The notes beneath the pieces are model-generated. The model was not told where the DNA came from and ran no database searches. It saw only the letters and a list, made by a program, of their open reading frames with translations. This document shows, piece after piece, positions 21,026-33,074 of a DNA stretch of 64,000 nt. The DNA comes from Scedosporium boydii (Eukaryota > Ascomycota > Sordariomycetes > Microascales > Microascaceae): positions 1 through 64,000 of the forward strand of contig NJFT01000169.1 in NCBI GenBank assembly GCA_002221725.1, read 5' to 3'. A program made the translations under genes and the position numbers. Numbering within the stretch: position 1 is the first letter of the stretch; each line of letters starts with the position of its first letter.

Positions 21026-24000
21026 GGGAAGGGGCTATTTTGCAATAGTAGTAGTAGTAATGTATTTTTACTTATACTTTGAGCTATTTCTCTTTTTCGG
21101 GGTTTCAGGAATATGCGCAAAAGTCCAGATGGTCGCATGGGATAGGGCAATGGCGTTGGTGGGTGACGCATCGAATAGCAGGGAAAACCGCGTGTGATGG
21201 GGGGGATATTTTTGGCATGATGTACGGCTAGAGTTGCCCAAGTGCGAGAAAGTCTTCGGGTTCTACAGTTGATCGGAGCATGACATCGGGTGAAAGGCTT
21301 GCCAGTTTACAGGGACTTGAAACAAGAAATATGGGGAAACTTGCGAACTACAGTACGAGGTGTTTGTCCTAGCAACGCCGCGTTTCTTTGGGCCGTTTCA
21401 ACCTTGCTGTCTTTTCTGCATATGTATGTGTGGGGGAGAGAGCACTCGAGGGATTGGATGTGAGGCTTTGGCAACAAGAGTGGTGACGACGGCTTAGACG
21501 CTTCCTTATCCTCAACTTGTCCCAGAAGAGCTAAGTTCCTGCGATCGATTCCAGTAGAGACCGCTGGAGTGTAATTTTTGGGGGGATTTTTCTTTTCCTC
21601 TGCTTCTCAGGGGTCTCTTCCAAGTTTTGTGGGGCCGCGCTTCCAAAGGCGCTTCTTCAAAGTTGCATCCGGTGGAGGTTTCGTTTTGGATACTCAGGGC
21701 AGCCCGTAAAATCATGTTGGTCCAAGGCAATATTGATGGGGCATCAATCCAGGTTGAGTATTTACGAAGCAACACGCGTATGTATTAATAGGAAGGAAGC
21801 CGAATTCCTGTAAGCTTGACGGAGGGGCCAGAAACTGACGCCTACATTAACCACAAAAAGTTAAAAAAGAATCGGTAACATATCATTCTCTAGAAACCAG
21901 GCTGACGAGCACAATAAAAGAGAGAGAAAACGCTTTAAACACTTGGAGGCTGATCACCCGCTGCCAAGACACATTGAAGCGGGAAGCGCCTCATGGTGCT
22001 GAAGCGAGAAAGTAATCCCGCCTCTGAGAAGCCCTGCGCTGAATGATGCCGACGGAACTGCCTGAGTCAGATAGACGAGATGCAAGGTCATGTCAGGTCA
22101 TTCTTCTCATGCAAAGAGGGTCCTATGCAGACAGACGACGCCCGGCGACAACACCTAAAACTTACGGAAATCGTGATCCAATCACCAGGGAGTCGCGTGT
22201 CCCCACTGCAGACTAGCGTACAAGGAGAGCCGGGGACGACGATAGAAGGCCCATCCTCTTGTTTCTCAATGGCACCATTTGAAGAGACATGGATGGACGG
22301 ATATGAGTTCGTTTGAGGTTTTGTTATCCCTAAATAACACCATCTCGCGAAAAGGACGGGGCTTTATCTAACCACCGAACTGGGCTAGGAAAAAAAAGCT
22401 TGTTTTTGTGAATGCCTCCAATTAGATGGCATTACCACGATGGTTAACAGTATAACACTATCCGGGCTATGATAGCGTGGAGCGGAGAAGGCAGAGTGCT
22501 CCCAGTTGGAATATAAGTTAGATCCTCATTCAAAGAGAGGCAAGGCATTCTCTAATCTATTGCATCCTCTTTCCCAGTGTCACAAGAGATTAGAGTCCTT
22601 CCCACCCTCAATACCGAGCCGCAAGCGAGCTGCAGCTGCAAAGTATCGGTTTATGCAAACCTGATATTACCTCCAGACCGAGGAAAGAGGGGAGGATCAA
22701 GGGAGATTTACGAGCCGCTCTGAGATTGATGGGATCATGATTGATGGGGTCATTCATATAGACCGTGTTCGCCCGGCTGCAGAGCGTCCAAGAGCAGGGC
22801 AATTTATCGCAGATGGGATCACGAAATTTCGCCGCTGAGCAGTGGGACTTCCGTTGATTTGGGTGTGCCGTCAATTTATCCAAGGACGAGATAAATGAGC
22901 AGAGCCCCTCATCTCACTTCCCTCCCCTGCTCCGCCAAAGCGCCCGACGCATACCCCAGACTCTGTGATATTAAGTGGAATCTAGACCTCTATTACAATC
23001 TGCTGACCTCAATAGCAACAATTCGAATAATGCAGTGACATACCGAGTATCACATCGTAGAAAGCCCTTGAGCTTCCATTGACCATGGTGTCGTTTCTAC
23101 TTGCTGCGAGAACAATTGAATCTATGTAAAATCGGGCAAATTCCAACTTCAATGTCAGCAGTCCAATAGAGTCTCAATGGCCGAATCAAATTACGGAGGA
23201 CCTCATCCCCCTTCCCTGCCGTCCCAAAAATCTCTTGCCACTTCTCTCACCCCTGCCCGCTCCACGAGATCGCCCATCCCCAATCAGCACCTCGCAGCGC
23301 CTCTCCCGAGAAAACATGGCCCCGGCTCCCACCCCTTGCCCGCCAGTGGGTTCAACCAACGAGAATCCTCCAGTGCCAGTCAAGTTTTTCCCTCTTGTTC
23401 CTCACTCAGCAAAGTGGGCGAGTTTTGGAGGCGTCGACCTTTGTCAATTCTGCCCTCGCTTGAACTCCAATCGGGTATATCGGCCCCCTGGCAGGGACTT
23501 CGTAAGCCGAAGTCCCATTCGACGCCAACTTCCGGCCGGTTGTTTCATGGCGCACTAGGTGGCGTGGGATGGGAATAAACTAGATGGGCTAGTCGAAAAG
23601 GGAAATAGTTTACTTGTAGTATGTTTGGAAGCCCACGCACTCCGACTTGCAAACTCTCGTGTGGTTTAAGTCGTTCGTAGCATGGCCTGACCCTCTTTTT
23701 GGGGATTGAAACGGGCGACAAACGCCCGGCTTTAGCTTGTGCAGATGGCCGTCAAATCCTGCCGATTCCTACCCCCATGATGTGAGCCATCTCGAAACAA
23801 AATAGGGTCGAAAATAGAAACAAAAAGAACGGATGATGGCGAGACTTCAAGAATGCACCCTGCGAAGTAGTAAGAGGGGGTAAAAAGCATAGTGACATAT
23901 CAGGCAGAGGTGCCAAATGTCACCCAGGGGCCGTTCATGACCATCAGAGCAAGACATGACATGTTGGCAGAAACATCTCACTACCGGGCTACTGGTTGCG

Positions 24001-25703
24001 ACTTCAGCAGGTCTCAATGTACTGATACGTTATGACCAACTAAGAGAATGCAGTCTCTCTGCTATTGCACCGTCCGGTCGGTCTCCAGACCCAGACCCTG
24101 ATTTTTGGAGCCAAAGAATTCGTGCTTCGTCAGTATTTCGTACTTATAGAATGGACCATGAGGAAGCACCAGCTAGCATTGTCGTGTGGGCGTGTACTTC
24201 GTACCTGCATGTGCAAAGTATTATAGCTCAATACTTTTCGTCGAAACACGCCCGATCTACGTGGGACGGTGGAACTGTGGAAAGAGTGTCGCACCGTTCC
24301 TGACTAGATGGTCCCAGAGTCCCCTAAACGTCGCTGGCAGCAGGAACGGGTATGGCTTCGACTTAGACCTGAGCATCGGGTCAGAACCCTCGCCGTAATA
24401 GGAATTTCGAGGCAAGAGACTCTCGTAGCGCTCTGTTGGTCTGCCTTCTTTTTTTCGTACTTCGTAATCGTTCAATGTTCTCTCCAAGACGCAAGAAATC
24501 CATGTGGAGATCCCCGCTGCATGAAAATCAAGAATTGAAGTCTTGGTATTATGAAGTAGAATGTACAAGAGGGCACCAATACCAGCGCATCGGAGTTCCA
24601 CCTTTCTCCTGGTTTCCTCGTAACAGCGAGGCGGTCCACGAATACCCAATTAAGTACATAGTACATTCCCCTTCCCAGCCTCCGGTTCTCCCTTCTATTT
24701 TGGAATGTGTGTGCCCATCTCGGGCGTCGTCCCGTCCTTGTACTTGTGGATTCGCTGGTTGGCCTGACCCAACCAATGTACCCCTGCACGTCCCTCGCAC
24801 CTGCCCGGTCCAGGCCCACTGACAAAGGCCTGCCAACATCCGGTCCGTCCAATATGAAGGAGCGTTCTGGGTCGCTCCCTCCACACTGATCGCCTTAAAG
24901 GAGATCTTATATGATTTACTCGCTTCACTCTCTCTTTTTTTCCGTTCTTGCTCTTCTCTCCTTTCCACTCTACACGCATCACGCGGCTAATGAGGTGTAG
25001 ATTGCTCTTAAACACCCTCTTTCAACACGCTCTCTCCTCTCTTTATCTGTGTGCATGTGCTCAGTCGTGGTAGTCGCTGCCTCTCATTGATTCTGTTGTT
25101 TGAGTTGCATTGACATTCTCGACCTCTTCGTTTCTCACCACTCTTTTCTGCCCCTCCCTTTGAGGGCAATTCTCTTCTCGAACCAGCCGGTACCGGGTAC
25201 CGGCATTATATGCTGTGCTGTTTCTAACAAACAGAATTGAACGCATTCCTTCTACCGACTCGACGACACAGGATCCTCGTCGGATTTTCAATTCCTTTCC
25301 GTCTGCCCGTGGCACACACCTTTTTCTGTTTTTCTCACACGCAAACCAACAGCCTCTTATAAGCCTGTTGCCAAGCTTGCAACTTCATTTTTTCTTCTTC
25401 TTACTGCGCTTCTCGGGATCGACTGTTGCTCCTGCGCAGTACACAACACTAGGAGGTTGACCAGCCAAGACCGGGACGAGACTCAAAAGCAACACGCATG
25501 AAGTTGACCATCGGCTCGTGACCACAGAGGACCCTCGAAACCGGTTCTCCGATCTCTTCCCTTTTCTCTTGGCCAAGACCCCGTGAACGGACCCATTAAC
25601 ACCGAAGACTCGCTCTCGCCGTTTACCTAACCGATCTTCCAGTATTTCTCTGTTTACGCTCTTCTCGCCGGTGATATACCACGCTTCTCTCGCCCCAGTC
25701 GTC
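21026..25703. other. Long non-coding region upstream of the ferric reductase
   Basis: These 4.7 kb hold no gene I can support. Short open frames have no recognisable sequence. Two exact TACTTCGTA words (24195-24203, 24458-24466) and near variants occur at 24.1-24.5 kb. From about 24,900 the sequence becomes pyrimidine-rich on the + strand, which fits the leader of the ferric reductase gene. Confidence 0.6.
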
Positions 25704-27636
25704 ATGTCTTCCCAAGGATCGGCTGCTGCTGGCGGTGGCCAAGGTGGAGGCGGCGGCGGTGGTGGACATGGAGCTCCCGAGGACCCCTCAATCGGCGAAC
25801 AGCATACCGCCCTCGCGGCTTACCTCATGGTCGTCTGTTCTGGTCTCGCCGTGATCTTCATCGGATGGAGGATCTACACCAAGCTCATCACTACGATTCG
25901 CCAGATGGTCTGCCTCAACAACGAGAAGCAGAGTTATTTTGCCATTCCCAACACTCGACTTTCCTTCCTCAAGCGGAACGTTCTCTACGCGCCCATTTTC
26001 CGAAAGAGGCACAACCGCGAGTTCCAGCTTAGCCGCGCTATCAACGTGGGCACCCTCCCTACTCGTATGGAGCTTGTATTCCTCCTCGGCTACTTCATTA
26101 CCAACGTCATCGTGTCGGTTGTTGGTATTCCTTTTACCGAGCAGTTTGGCGTCGCTGCGAAGCGTTTCAGGGATCGAACCGGCTATCTTTCCGTCATCAA
26201 CATGGTGCGCTGATACTTGGTCTGTCTCTTTGTGCACAATTTGAAGTTAACTCGATTGTAATAGATCCCCCTGTTTGTCATGTCCGGTCGAAACAACCCG
26301 TTGATCCCGCTTCTCGGTCTGTCTTTTGACTCCTTCAACCTTCTTCACCGATGGTTCGGTCGTATCGTTATCATCGAGGGTGTCGCTCACACTATCGCCC
26401 ACCTGTGGGCGTCGGCTTCGACTGGCTCGTGGGCCGCCGCGTGGGCGACCGCTTGGAAGGTTCCCTTCTTGATGTGGGGATTTATTGTATGTTTCATGAT
26501 TTTCCACTCTTCCGGCCCATCTGCCCATCTCTTACTGGACATTTGCGTCTGCCCACGATGCTAATGGAAATTAGGCCACGATTGCGTTTGTTGCCCTCCT
26601 ATTTCAAGCTGCTAGCCCTGTCCGACACGCATTCTACGAAACGTTCAAGATTCTCCACATCCTCCTCGCCATTGCCTCGATCATCGGTCTCTGGTATCAC
26701 CTGAAGCTCAAGGATCTTCCTCAGCTCCCGCAGGTCGGCGCCGTCATTGCGCTCTGGGCTCTCGACCGCATCATCCGGATGGGGAGTGTCGCGTACAGGA
26801 ACTTTGGCAAAGGTGGCAGCCGAACCGTTATCGAGGCTCTTCCCGGAAACGCTCTCCGAATCAACGTCACACTCGCGCGGCCCTGGACCTTCCGAGCGGG
26901 CCAGCACGCATATCTGTACTTTCCGACTGTCGGATACTGGCAATCTCACCCGTTCTCGGTTGCGTGGAGCGAAGATTCTCATGATCCCAGCTCAGAGAAG
27001 CTGGCGATGAACGTTCAGGAGCTCAACTCGATGAAAAAGTCGACCATCTCGTTTATCGTCAGGGAGCGCACAGGTGTCACGCACGCGTTGTACAAGAAGG
27101 CTGCCAACAGCCCGGATGGCAGGTTCACGACCAAGTGCTTCGCGGAGGGCCCTTACGGAGCCCTCCACTCGCTTCAATCATATGGAACTGTCATGCTGTT
27201 TGCAGGTGGTGTCGGCATCGCGCATCAGGTGCCGTACGTTCGCGAGCTCGTAGCGGGTTACGCGAACGGCACGGTGGCGACGAGGAAGGTTGTCCTCGTG
27301 TGGACGATTCAAAGCCCTGAGCACCTCGAGTGGATCAGGCCTTGGATGACTGAAGTACTCGCTATGGAGAGGCGCCGTGAGATCCTCCGCATCATGCTCT
27401 TCGTGAGCAGGCCACGGTCGACGAAAGAGATCCACAGCCCGTCGGCAACAGTCCAGATGTTCCCCGGCAGGCCCAACATCGAGACCCTCATCGGGATCGA
27501 ACTCGAGCATCAGGTTGGCGCCATGGCGGTGTCTGTTTGTGGACCGGGCACTCTGAGCGACGACGTGAGGAGGGCGGTGAGGAACCGACAATACAACAGC
27601 ACGATCGACTTTGTGGAGGAAGCCTTCACGTGGTAA
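25704..27636 (+). CDS. Ferric-chelate reductase (FRE family)
   Basis: Three exons (25704-26204, 26265-26486, 26575-27636) give 594 residues. A short Gly-rich N-terminus (eight Gly in a row) precedes a first membrane helix (ALAAYLMVVCSGLAVIFIGW). The ferric-reductase transmembrane domain carries two heme-ligand pairs with the classic 13-residue spacing: His195/His209 (HRWFGR, GVAHTIAH) and His269/His283 (FKILHILL, LWYH). The FAD-binding motif is HPFSV at 366-370. The NADPH-binding glycine loop is GGVGIAHQVPY at 452-462, and the protein ends in EEAFTW, typical of fungal members. Reaction: NADPH-driven reduction of extracellular Fe(III) or Cu(II), or possibly at an internal membrane, feeding high-affinity uptake. 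No permease or multicopper oxidase gene is adjacent, so context adds nothing. The metal is not decided by sequence. Confidence 0.92.
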
Positions 27637-28660
27637 ATAAGGATAGATTTGGGATTTAAGTTTGCTTCTTCTTTTATGTCATAAGGATTTATCAAGGGAT
27701 ATGGGCCGTTTTCATCTTATTTTTGTCCCATTCTATTTTCCATTCCATGACCTCCTTCGTTCTTGACAAGGGGAGATGTGGATCTTGGAATGGGCGATTT
27801 TCGAGTGTACATCTTTCAACTCCCTTATATTTTTTCTTTTGGGTTCATTTGGTTTTTTCGCTTTCTTATTTCTAGACGGTGAATGGGGAGCCCGTTCGTC
27901 TTTATTTCACTCAGCTCACGAATCTACATATGGAAGCTGTCACATTCTTTTTCAAACTGCTGAAACCTGTTTTTGATGTCTCGCGAGGGATGCTACGGGC
28001 CTGGACAAAGGCGTTTGCGTTTATTAACGACACTTACATTCGTTTTCTGGTGTTTCCGGTCACTCATTTTTACAAAAAGTCGGGAGGATCCACGAATTGG
28101 AGAGAAGAATATAAAATACCGTGCTTGGAGCCTTTTATTTGAAATGGAAGTGAGGTGATTTCATGTGAAATGAGCAGGGGGCGCGGCAGACCAGGGACAG
28201 GGACAGGGGTGGACGATGCCTGTGTCTTCACCTCGTTGGGATGAAACGGGAGACGCGAGATGATGTCAACGGTTTTTATAAAGTTAGAACGATCGAATCG
28301 AGCGTTGCTGCGTATTTGCCTGCAAGGTGCGAAACACGTCAATGTAAGTTATGCGGATTCATATGCTTTGGAGTCTCTCCGTCTGGCGCTGGGTATTGAT
28401 GCCTTGGGTCGGATTGATGCAGGAGAGCGCGGAGTTGTCAAGATCGGGATACAAGTGATGGACGGCATTCTCTCGGGGTTCGTTGGTCAGGGATGTGACG
28501 TGGCTCGCCCCCGACTGTTGATGGCTGGATCAGATGGAATAGTGCTGTTGTGTCGAAGCTTGTCTTCTCGTCTTCTCGTCGACTGCGTGCTCTTGGGGAT
28601 TGGCGGAATGATCTATTGAGATCCTGTTATAACTTACATGCAAACATTGATGCATCATTG

Positions 28661-28670
28661 ATCAATTGAT
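28661..28670. repeat. ATCAATTGAT palindrome, copy 1 of 5
   Basis: A perfect 10-base palindrome. The 15-base context GATCAATTGATGCTT (28660-28674) is repeated exactly at 40723-40737. Confidence 0.7.
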
Positions 28671-28806
28671 GCTTCTTCCATAATAGTATTGATGTAATAA
28701 TGCAGAGATGATAGTTCAGAAATACCTGTGTCGGTATTGGCTGGCTGCAACTGGACAGGCAAAGGACACACGACCAGCTGATGGCACTGAACCATTTCTT
28801 CAATGA

Positions 28807-28822
28807 TACGAAGTACTTCGTA
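28807..28822. repeat. 16-base perfect palindrome TACGAAGTACTTCGTA
   Basis: Two overlapping copies of the recurrent 9-base word form a perfect inverted repeat, about 0.85 kb upstream of the Yippee start codon. It is the most symmetrical copy in the window and may represent a complete dimer-type site. Confidence 0.7.
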
Positions 28823-29665
28823 GGTTCAGTTTACAAAAGCCCAGCAGAGAGTTCAAGGAAGGACGTAGTAACTTGTGCCCCAAGCCGGGCCAGGCGATAA
28901 TGCTAATCCACCCAAAGTAGCGCAACTCGGTGTGCTGCAGGAATCCCCATCTCAAGCTCAGCTGACCTCGTCACGGAACCTCCAAGTACCTTCAATGTTC
29001 TTTCAGTGCTTTGTCACCGATCTCCAATTTGACTCGCCAAACTGCATCCAGCCTCAACCTTGTTTCCTTCCAGGCTGCCTTCTGACATTTTTAACCTTCC
29101 TTTTCTTCTCCTGCGCCACTTTCTTCTAGAGACAATTCATCGTTCATAGTACAGACCAGACATATCTTACAATCCTTCCCTCGTTTACTGTTTCCCGTTT
29201 GACCTCTCTTGGCCTATCGATTAATACGACATTGCCCCGCATTCCCCGCAATCCTCCAAGTACATAACTCTTCCCTTATCTTCAAACCACCCAGAGTCCG
29301 GAATCGAGAAAGAAAGAGTGTGTGTGAGAGCGAGAGATATAGCTCAGACGACAACTTCCCATACCAAGTAGCATAGTTGTGTGCATTTCGTGACTGTGTC
29401 GTTCGAATAACGAGAGAGCATAACATCACCCGAGTCCGAAGGAAAGGTGGGCCGGCGCAAAGCTAGGGGGAAAAACCACGAGGCTTCAATTTCATACCGG
29501 GGAGGCACCCCTTTCGCCTGACATCACATCATTGATCCAGCTCCAAATCTCCTTATCTCTTTGACTCACCCTCGCCAAACACTCCAAGCGAACCACCAAA
29601 AACGGGTTCTATTCATCCTTTGCTCTCTCAAGTTCGGAACCTGCAAACAACACCCTCTCGCAAAA

Positions 29666-30080
29666 ATGGGCCTCGTCTACAACACCTACCTAAACAGCAA
29701 CCGCATCTACGGCTGCAAGAACTGCAAAGCCCACCTCGCCAACCACGACGACATCATCAGCCGCGTAAATCCCCCTCCCCTTTCCCTCTTGTTCCCCTTA
29801 CGTTCTTATCGGACATAGGAAAACTAATAGCCAGGGGCGAAAATAGAACTTCCGCGGCCAACACGGCAAGGCCTACCTCTTCAACTCCGTCGTCAACGTC
29901 GACACCGGCGAAGCCTCCGAGCGAAACATGACCACCGGCCGCCACGTCGTGCGCGACATCTCGTGCCGCCAGTGCAAGGAGACCGTCGGTTGGAAGTACG
30001 ACAAGGCGTACGAGACGACGGAGAAGTATAAGGAGGGGAAGTTTATTCTGGAGGCTGAGCTGCTTTGCAACGTTTCGTAG
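29666..30080 (+). CDS. Yippee zinc-binding protein
   Basis: Two exons (29666-29764, 29847-30080) give 110 residues. The sequence has the diagnostic Yippee pattern C-X2-C-X52-C-X2-C: CKNC at residues 17-20 and CRQC after exactly 52 intervening residues. Other family marks are GQHGKAYLF, the [14 protein letters not shown] loop, [12 protein letters not shown] and [10 protein letters not shown]. Yippee proteins fold as a beta-rich zinc domain related to the cereblon and Mis18 fold. The yeast relative Moh1 is linked to stationary-phase survival, and animal members to centrosome and growth control. Length is normal. The gene converges on the SLC35F6-like transporter. Confidence 0.95.
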
Positions 30081-30788
30081 AGGTGATTCATAGGGGGGCG
30101 GGATATTTTCGTTTTTGTTTGAGGGGGGGAATGGAAGCAAAGTCTCAGAAGGGAGGTGGGAGAGAGGCTTCTGTTTCTGGGGGTTTTCCCCTTTTCATAT
30201 TTTTCCTTGGTAACTCTGGGTCGGGATGCACAGCGGGTTTTCGGTTTGGGACTTGGTTTTTGTTTATTTTTATTTTTTTTTCTTCTTTGTCTCCTACAAG
30301 AGTTTGATGGCGTTGCTGGAATAGCTGGCTTGGAGTTCTAGATGTCAAATCCACACGATTCCTACACCTATATCTCTGGTAGTGCAATAACCTAGGATCT
30401 AGCATAGATAGGCCTTCGTTTCTTGTCCTTCATGGCCTCTAGCATTGTCTAGCTCACTAAACATATGTACCATTGATCACAAATCGAGAATGAGAGTAAC
30501 ACTCTGTGGAAAATGCCAGTTATATACCCAAATTTACTCCAGCTAACTACCCAATCCGAAGCAGACTCTGGGAGAAGCAATTGCTAGCAGCCCGTAACGA
30601 GAGAAGAAACGAAAAAAAGAAATACACGAGAAAGACGCCATAAACTCCGCTCGGCTCACTTAGTCTGATGTATGTCTAAACATATATATATCTCTCACCA
30701 TGAACACTCCCCCACACCCGAAAACGTCTTCCTTCCCACTGCCACCTTGGGGGGAAGGCCGCAGAGTTTTCAGGTCATCATCCTCTTC
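30081..30788. other. Intergenic, convergent 3' ends
   Basis: T-rich sequence near 30,180-30,300 follows the Yippee stop, and the remainder leads to the transporter's 3' end. No gene or structured element is seen. Confidence 0.65.
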
Positions 30789-32175
30789 TTAGTTATGCTC
30801 GATCGGCTCCTCGGGCAAAAGCTCCTCCACCTCCTCCTCAACCTGCAAGAACTTGACCGGAGGCTTGACGACCCCGTTGAACAAAAAGGTAAAGTACACG
30901 AGGAGTACGAAACCGACGACCTGGAGCCACTTGAACGTCTCCCAGCCGAGGCCGAGCGAGACGATCCAGATGAAGAGCGTACGGCACGTGTCGATGGTGG
31001 AGCGGGAGGTGGCGCTGACGCTGCGCGTGACGGAGAGGCCGAAGAAGTTGAAGCCACTGCGAAATATCATGTTAGAAACTCTACTTGTAAAAGAAGGCAT
31101 TTTCTTTTCTCCTTCCGGATCGAGAGGGAAACTGTCGGAGGAGGTCACTCACCCAATGCTAATCATGATGAGGACGCTGGAGACGTAGAGCTCAGGCTTG
31201 CTGGTAACCTGCCTCCAGCCCTCAACCATATCAAAGTAACCATATTGACCAGCCTCAGTCCTTCCGATGACGAGGTGCAGAACAATCATGCCGATCAGAG
31301 TAACCAAGAAGCCAAAGATGCCCTCCCAGCCAACAACATGAATCGGCTCAATCGTCGACTTCTCCAGCAGGTACTCCTCAAGCACAAACTGCGTCGCCGT
31401 AAAGATCTGCGCGCCAGCAATAAGCAGCACGCCAACAACGGCAAGCAGCGCATCAGACGCAACCTCCGTCGAAGCGAGGGCCAACAACTGCGCCTTCTTC
31501 TGGTCATCAGGCCAAATCGCACCAGCGAGACCGACGATGCCGACGCCCAGCACGACACCGACGAGGGAGACCCACTGGAAGAGGAAGAGCTTCCTCTTGA
31601 GGAAAAGCACGCTGAACAGTCCGACGAAGAGCACGAGCGCACCTCGGGTCATTTGGTAAATCGACGCGGCGACCATGAGAAGACCGGCATTCATGAGCGT
31701 CGTGCCGCAAATGTCGCAGATGGCCGGGAGCGAGAGGAGAAGTAGGCGGATGCCCTTGAGTTCGGTGTCCGACTTGACAGGAGCGTCATCGTCAGCGGGG
31801 TCGGTAGGGTCGGTGTCGTCGGTGCTGATGGCCTCGTAGCCTGCCGCCGAGGCCTTCTTGGATACGTAGCGGCGGTAGAGGGCGCCGGCTCCGATGACGA
31901 GCCAGCAGCCCATTTCGCCGATGAACATTTGGAGGGTTTGGAGGACGGGTTGGTGGAAGAAGCGGCGTTGGGAGGGATTCTCGGAGTCGCAGTTGCGGAC
32001 ACATTGGTTATCCTGTCGAAGACCTGCGTTAGATTTAATCCGGATGATGGAGAGAGATATAAAACAATTCCAGGGAAGCTCTCTTATTTACCTGATACTT
32101 GGTGAGCAAGGTGTTGCAAACACCCGTCAGCAGCATCATGGCCACCAGGAACGGAATGAGTTGCCTCGACGCCAT
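30789..32175 (-). CDS. SLC35F6-like drug/metabolite-superfamily transporter
   Basis: Three exons (32092-32175, 31153-32012, 30789-31056) give 403 residues. An N-terminal helix (LIPFLVAMMLLTGVCNTLLT) is followed by a lumenal Cys-containing loop (DNQCVRNCDSENPSQRR) typical of SLC35F6. About nine further membrane helices follow, including ALVLFVGLFSVLFLKRKL and WVSLVGVVLGVGIVGLAGAI. A charged acidic loop (STDDTDPTDPADDD) separates the first helices from the EamA-type core. The third exon encodes the C-terminal helices (WLQVVGFVLLVYFTFLF) and an acidic tail (EEEVEELLPEEP). Family: EamA/nucleotide-sugar-type transporters of endomembranes. The human member is a lysosomal/mitochondrial-associated protein. 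The substrate is unknown. Confidence 0.88.
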
Positions 32176-33074
32176 TGTGACGGCGTGCCAGGAGGCGGGA
32201 GCAAAGGATAATGGGGGTTGTTAGGTTGTTTCGGTATTTCTATGAGCAATTCATGTGTGTTGTCGAGTCACAGATGGAAATTGTAACAAGAGAGAGAGAG
32301 ATGATGATGACGGGGTAAGAAGGAGGTGAGATTCAATTGTTGAGGCAGTCGTGGATACGGATGATAACGTGCTTAGCTGCAGATAGAGTTGAGGCTTGGC
32401 TCGGGGCTGCCAGGCAATTGTGGCCGCCTAAAACACAGCGACCAACCACCCAAACGAGCCGCTAACCGCAAGTTCCTCCCCGCTTCAGGTGCGCTAACCA
32501 GTGTTAACCCCGGTCCCTTACTGCGGCCCCGTGACGACTGACCAGTGAGAGAGTCATGTGGTCTCAATCAGAGCAGGGAAGGCAGCCGAGAAATGGTGCC
32601 TGCCGCAGAAGCCCGGTCTTGAGCTGAGTTCCGAGATAGGCGGCTTATCAGCAATCAGCAACTGTTGATGTCATCGATCAATCAGTGTTGCATCCATCGA
32701 TCAGACCATTCGATGAGCGTCGCCAGATCCCCGATCTCATGGAAATGCAGTCGGCGAGATAATTCTCTCAATAAGTAAAAGTGTTTAAGTGTCAGATAGT
32801 ATGTCTAGAATGATGAAAAACAATGCTCTCAAGCGCCTGGTTTTGTTTCCCAAGAGAAATCCCCATTTCAATTTCTAAAGCCGCTTGCATGGGTATCCGT
32901 GTATCAACTCCAAACAGAATCCATCACCTACGCATTTCCAAAACCGAAGCCATCACCAATGTGTGGAAAATGCAGAGAAAGAAAAAGGCTCCCCAAAACA
33001 ACGCTCGAGTTACATATATTTTCTCGGGAAAATAAGATAAGAAAGACACATTCCCTCGGCCCAGCACTAGAGGG
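32176..33074. other. Intergenic, transporter promoter and DUF2985 3' end
   Basis: The nearly 900 bases upstream of the transporter (-) contain a GA microsatellite (about 32,289-32,300) and a stretch near 32,655-32,705 rich in TGAT/ATCG words. The right part is the 3' side of the DUF2985 gene. No gene is seen. Confidence 0.55.

Larger units (their letters stand above)
27637..29665. other. Non-coding region between ferric reductase and Yippee genes
   Basis: Two kilobases hold no gene I can support. They contain the 16-base perfect palindrome at 28807-28822, one ATCAATTGAT palindrome at 28661-28670, and, near 29,100-29,650, a pyrimidine-rich stretch that is probably the Yippee leader. Open frames at 27930-28142 and 28260-28619 are noted under rejected items. 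Confidence 0.6.

Noticed and set aside
27930..28142. 70-residue open frame downstream of the ferric reductase, hydrophobic with aromatic residues
   Set aside because: It is short, unrecognised, and in AT-rich 3' flanking DNA. A small membrane protein is possible but unsupported without homologues or transcripts.
28260..28619. 119-residue open frame on the + strand
   Set aside because: No family recognised, codon use does not resemble neighbouring genes, and the frame begins in a region with no promoter signs. A decayed gene cannot be excluded.
30672..31745. 357-residue open frame on the + strand opposite the SLC35F6-like gene
   Set aside because: It is antisense to exons 2 and 3 of the transporter, with charged low-complexity composition and no domain.
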